A stretch of 64,000 bases of DNA. Source: a virus. The position numbers were made by a program, and so were the translations under genes. The stretch lies in the IMG/VR virus record IMGVR_UViG_3300027770_000050, positions 22,316 to 86,315 of that record. One strand, given 5' to 3'. Under the pieces are notes generated by a model. The model was not told the DNA's origin. It saw only the letters and a list, made by a program, of their open reading frames with translations, and ran no database searches. Of this stretch, positions 62,701-64,000 are shown piece by piece (the stretch's first letter is position 1; each line of letters begins with the position of its first letter).

Positions 62701-64000
62701 TAGGAAGCGTTGGTTCTGCTACAACATCACAAAATATCAATACCACAGCTGCAACTACTGCTGGAGCTCATTATTTATTATTTAGTCCGGTAAATGCTAC
62801 TGCTTCAGGTGTAGCAGTTTCATCAGATGCTCAGTTACAATTCAATCCAGGAACTAACGTCCTTACCGTTGATGTATTTAGTGGTAACTTAAGTGCTACC
62901 GCTGCCACAGCAACTAACTTTTACGGTACTCATATAGGTAACGTAACAGGTACTGCAACTACTTCTCAAAACATCAATACAGTAACAGCTACTACTGCAG
63001 CTGTCCATTACCTAACATTCTCTCCTGCAAACGGAGCGAGTGGAGTAGCGTTGAGTAGTGATACTCAACTTACTTACAATCCTGCTACAGACGTATTGTC
63101 ATCAACTACATTCTCTGGAAACTTATCAGGTACTGCTGTAACATCTACGAACTTCTTTGGAGCTTTGACTGGAAATGTTACTGGAGCGGCTACAACTGCT
63201 CAAAATATAAATACAACTAGCGCAACAACTGCTGGAGCTCACTATTTATTATTTTCCCCAGTAAATGCAACAGCAAGTGGAGTAGCTGTTTCTTCTGATT
63301 CAACATTGCAGTTCAACCCAGCAACAAATGTATTAACTACTGATGTTTTCTCTGGAAATTTATCTGCAACAGCAGCAACCGCTACAAACTTCTTTGGAAC
63401 ATTGACTGGAAATGTTACTGGCACAGCTACAACAGCACAAAATATTAACTTAGCTGCTGGTGGAAATAACTCAAACCATTCTGTAATATTCTCATTAAAT
63501 GCTACTGGTACAGGCGTTGGATTATCAAGTGATGCAGGATTACAATATAACCCATCAACGAATGTTCTTACTGTTGATGTATTCTCTGGAAACTTCACAG
63601 GAACTGCAGCTACTGCCACCAACTTCTTTGGTACTCATGTTGGTGCTGTAACTGGTAATGTCACAGGTACTGCAACAACATCTCAAAATGTCAACACTGT
63701 ATCAGCAACCACAGCTGGTGTTCACTATATTACATTCTCTCCTATCAATGGTGCATCAGGTGTTGCCTTAAGTAGTGATGCCCAACTGACTTACAATCCT
63801 GCCACTGATGTACTTTCTGCTACAACTTTCTCAGGAAATGTTACCGGAACAGCAATAACAGCAACTAACTTCTACGGTACTCTTATAGGAAGTGTTGGAT
63901 CAGCAACTACTTCACAAAATATCAACACAACAGCAGCAACAACTGCCGGTGTTCATTATTTATTATTTAGTCCAGTAAATGCTACTGCTTCAGGAGTAGC
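53796..64000 (+). CDS. Giant repeat fibre protein, at least 3401 codons, runs off the window end
   Basis: From the ATG at 53796 (MATDVIIEPGSGQIYWNDSA) one reading frame stays in register with the repeats to base 64000, so the product exceeds 3400 residues. The first ~1480 codons are a mosaic of modules known from the other fibres: GALVVTGGVGIGQSVNIGG, a FIGSTGDPIFLQVLEDNS module present twice (about 54200 and 56320), NPGYKLHVVGSVGFTS and TVYNLPATTPATGTSVLQSD. From about 58240 on it is almost purely ~80-codon repeats in four flavours, about 23 in the visible part. A segment at ~59870-60250 nearly repeats one in the 1581-aa gene. The C-terminus, where a chaperone domain would be expected, is outside the window. 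It is likely the longest appendage of the virion. Confidence 0.88.
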   Translation, partial: MATDVIIEPGSGQIYWNDSAGSSQSISIKGDAQNTISVVGYSGAFSPGSSAGGTFVIASFNDNSGTSAFIPGTTNYDLGSTTYRWSVYGYTGNFSSDVVISSSTQSTSVTSGALRVNGGVGISGRMYFNTAAMGTTGIASPPTFAFIGSTGDPIFLQVLEDNSLSFEGSQGQLFSITPNLSTGYIYSVNDITGIPLLRANANANVTANEFGGNFGIGVTNPGYKLHVVGSVGFTSISASTNPTSGTLVVSGGVGVGQTLNIGGRLNLWNSANTNFTSFVSTATGNTVYNLPATTPATGTSVLQSDSVGNLSWVGFVANSASIATTAQNINTVFASTNSTHHILFSPVNGGSGVAVSSDSGFTVNPATNVITANTFSGNISATGTTSGFVGVTDNTASTSTTTGALVVTGGVGIGQSVNIGGRVGIGTNLLNAALNIQLPSTATSGIVIKGNGSQTADAITTFSSTGTTNFAVGADGRVRLTGMDGIWTSKVQQNIFDVSDGRVNWNLSTWQYSNINWVTAGANITQASGQLYIYNSGTTSVTGVGIIATGWDTSGANRVFGILTPSGTERSFFRGYGNLVINPNNPNGLHTAWNTMDLITLDISGTATTYSGNIIKGSVESVERFSVGPFGNTKITVGTATTATGFIVKAVASQTGNLIETQSSAGATNFYVTPSGAVNVGSTAASISTSSGALTVSGGVGIGGSLYVASATAISGVTINSGVITGTLSGYATTARNTDVSLASTNSTHFVTFTTASSGSGLGQSADADLTYNPSTNVLTTGTFSGNLSATGVTSGLVSVTSSTASTYMANGALTVSGGVGISGQLSFNRAAIGYTGIPTNPTMAFIGTTGNPITLTVLADNGLQFEGTSGKLFGINNNLSTGFIFSVGDISGIPLLRANADGTVAMGEFAGNIGIGMSNPAFKLHVIGSVGFTSVTASTNPTSGTLVVSGGVGIGQSLNVGGRLHLWNAANTNFTAFLSAASGNHTYTLPANVPSTGTSVLQADTSGILSWVGFSANSASIATTSQNLNTVASTTSASHFLLFSPTNGASGVAVSSDAQLTYNPATDVLTASVFSGNVSATAVTSTNFFGTLTGNVTGNVTGTATTSQNVNTVAATTSATHYLTFSPVNGASGVALSSDANLTFNPSTNVLTTDIFSGNLSATAVTSGFVGATASTPSTSTTTGTLVVTGGVGIGQSLNVGGRVGIGTDLLTGQINIKTSLAATPGLVVQGAASQTADYAQFFTSTGTTSLSITKDAEIKFPLAQDIKLYATAYGSVGAIKTTGNFFAYGGLIFAYGVSDALSAVLSPTSLSISQLDWSTYSSGATIRWATNNAVRIQPTSTSVVPLHVQLQNASWTSGNAFEIENNGTLKFKVDYAGSTTILSTVGSGSTTTGALVVSGGVGISGAIFGGSTISAADNIEIRSAKELRLNNSGNTFYTGFKAGANASNTTYTFPAAYPGSGTSVLQSDTSGTLTWVGIVGTATTSQNVNLAAGANNSNHSVVFSLNATGSGVALSSDAGLQYNPSTNVLTADVFSGNVSATAVTATNFFGTFQGSSATAVTSQNINTTSATTAAAHYLLFSPVNATTSGVAVSSDSSLQFNPATNVLTVDVFSGNHTGTAFTATNFFGTLTGNVTGNLTGTATTSQNVNTVAATTSASHFITFSPVNGASGVALSSDANLTFNPSTNVLTTDIFSGNVSATAVTSTNFFGTLTGNVTGNLTGTATTAQNINLAAGANNSNHSVVFSLNATGTGIALSSDAGLQYNPASNVLTADVFSGNASGTAATYTNFFGTLTGNVTGNLTGTATTSQNINTTSATTAGAHYLLFSPVNATASGIAVSSDATLQFNPGTNVLTTDVFSGNLSATAATATNFFGTLVGNSSTATTASNLNVVSATTNSAHYITFSPASSGSGLATSADTDLSYNPSTNVMTAGVFSGNFTGTAATATNFFGTLVGNSSTATTAQNVNLAAGANAANHSIVFSLNATGSGVALSSDAELQYNPSTNALSVGTGNITANAVRIGNSANTVDTSSGNLTLDSTGGQVNINDNVVIQGNLTVQGTTLTVDSTITTIVDPVIVLGSGVGGTHSTADNNQDRGIEFRYSNGGTAVTGYFGFQDTDFKFRYIPNATLSGTNVYSGNVGVIVATLEGNVSATAVTATNFYGTLVGNTATATTSQNINTTTAATASAHYILFSPVNATTSGVAVSSDSTLQFNPGTNVLTTDVFSGNLSATAATATNFFGTHVGAVTGNVTGTATTAQNLNTTAATTAGAHYLLFSPVNATASGVAVSSDSTLQFNPGTNVLTTDVFSGNLSGTAVTATNFFGTLVGNSSTATTASNLNINPASANSLHYITFSTASSGSGLASSTDTDLTYNPGTNVLVAGVFSGNLSATAATATNFFGTLTGNVTGTATTAQNLNTTAATTAGAHYLLFSPVNATASGVAVSSDSTLQFNPGTNVLTTDVFSGNLSATAATATNFFGTLTGNVTGNLTGTATTAQNINLAAGANNSNHSVVFSLNATGTGIGLSSDAGLQYNPSTNLLTADVFSGNFTGTAATATNFYGTHIGAVTGNVSGNVTGTSTTSQNVNTVTATTAAIHYITFSPVNGASGVALSSDTQLTYNPGTDVLTASVFSGNVTGTAITATNFYGTLVGNTATATTSQNINTTAATTAGTHYLLFSPVNATASGVAVSSDSTLQFNPGTNVLTTDVFSGNFTGTAATATNFFGALTGNVTGTATTSQNVNLAAGANNSSHSIVFSLNATGSGVALSSDAQLTYNPSTDVLSATTFSGNVSGTAITSTNFFGTLTGNVTGNLTGTATTSQNVNLAAGANNSNHSVIFSLNATGTGVGLSSDAGLQYNPSTNVITADVFSGNHTGTAFTATNFFGTLVGNSSTATTSQNVNTVTATTSGVHYITFSPVNGASGVALSSDTQLTYNPATDVLSATTFSGNATGTAITATNFYGTLIGSVGSATTSQNINTTAATTAGAHYLLFSPVNATASGVAVSSDAQLQFNPGTNVLTVDVFSGNLSATAATATNFYGTHIGNVTGTATTSQNINTVTATTAAVHYLTFSPANGASGVALSSDTQLTYNPATDVLSSTTFSGNLSGTAVTSTNFFGALTGNVTGAATTAQNINTTSATTAGAHYLLFSPVNATASGVAVSSDSTLQFNPATNVLTTDVFSGNLSATAATATNFFGTLTGNVTGTATTAQNINLAAGGNNSNHSVIFSLNATGTGVGLSSDAGLQYNPSTNVLTVDVFSGNFTGTAATATNFFGTHVGAVTGNVTGTATTSQNVNTVSATTAGVHYITFSPINGASGVALSSDAQLTYNPATDVLSATTFSGNVTGTAITATNFYGTLIGSVGSATTSQNINTTAATTAGVHYLLFSPVNATASGV
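58240..64000 (+). repeat. About 23 tandem ~80-codon repeats at the end of the giant fibre
   Basis: Units of roughly 230-250 bases follow one another to the window edge, broken once at about 59800-60260 by a non-repeat segment. Four flavours alternate without a fixed order: [59 protein letters not shown] and [19 protein letters not shown]. All share [12 protein letters not shown] and NPxTNVLTxDVFSGN connecting parts. The continuation beyond 64000 is not visible. Confidence 0.9.

Noticed and set aside
49627-63622. Many long minus-strand open frames rich in Val, Pro and Ala (for example at 49627-50082, 56108-56605, 63242-63622)
   Set aside because: They mirror the highly repetitive plus-strand fibre coding sequence, repeat one another with the same period, lack ribosome-binding sites and give low-complexity proteins. 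They are shadows of the codon pattern.
58240-64000. Regular 230-250 base repeats resembling an array of DNA repeats
   Set aside because: They are in-frame coding repeats of a fibre shaft without short direct repeats and unique spacers, so not a CRISPR array or satellite.

Overview
The window reads as part of a large (jumbo) tailed-phage genome with low GC, probably from an aquatic or otherwise environmental phage. The case for a phage rests on the densely packed genes switching strand in short blocks, the many orphan genes, the start-stop overlaps (TAATG, ATGA), the absence of bacterial housekeeping operons, and more than 40 kb of fibre/appendage genes whose modules are typical of T4-like cyanophage and other aquatic phage fibres. 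These modules include a Peptidase_S74 chaperone, an LEGPEHG C-terminal domain, TVDDKNIE segments and NGIY repeats. TAA, TAG and TGA all act as ordinary stops, so the standard bacterial code applies. The host cannot be identified from this window.

Left part (1-12079, minus strand). In transcription order this holds a J-domain protein, a PIN-PhoH ATPase, a 1939-aa NGIY-repeat structural protein, two orphan proteins (159 and 203 aa), then a bacterial-type gyrase/topoisomerase IV pair. The pair is a GyrB-like subunit and, overlapping it by one base, a GyrA-like subunit cut by the window start. The gyrase pair has its own perfect-consensus sigma70 promoter, which is nested in the terminator of the upstream genes.

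Middle part (12115-23006). Short blocks alternate in strand. They include four small proteins that all begin with MWY, a possible GNAT-fold protein, a protein with a MuF-like cysteine tail, a ClpX-like AAA+ unfoldase that keeps the zinc domain and the ClpP-docking IGF loop, and a macro-domain-like protein. Also here are a coiled-coil membrane-anchored protein, small zinc-ribbon-like proteins, a membrane-anchored SLT lytic transglycosylase, and a lone 169-aa gene with signs of strong expression. Together J-domain, ClpX, PhoH/PIN and macro proteins suggest control of host protein quality, RNA and ADP-ribose metabolism, though each function is inferred from motifs only.

Right part (23273-64000, almost all plus strand). 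This is a fibre/appendage locus. Two giant mosaic proteins (1838 and 1025 aa) are followed by a head-to-tail array of eight paralogous ~230-aa concanavalin/LamG-like proteins, mostly joined by TAATG overlaps. After these come a 1301-aa fibre with a self-cleaving S74 chaperone, a 1478-aa mosaic protein, a reverse-strand 184-aa protein, a two-domain LamG protein, a short 249-aa fibre, and a 1581-aa fibre with the same C-terminal domain as the 249-aa one. After a hairpin and a small orphan, the window ends inside an open frame of at least 3401 codons made largely of ~80-aa repeats. Shared N-terminal anchors, shared C-terminal domains and near-identical internal segments indicate that the fibres exchange modules by recombination, presumably to vary host recognition.

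No tRNA, rRNA, CRISPR array, insertion sequence, reverse transcriptase or integrase was seen. The longest stretch without a gene is 266 bases (23007-23272).
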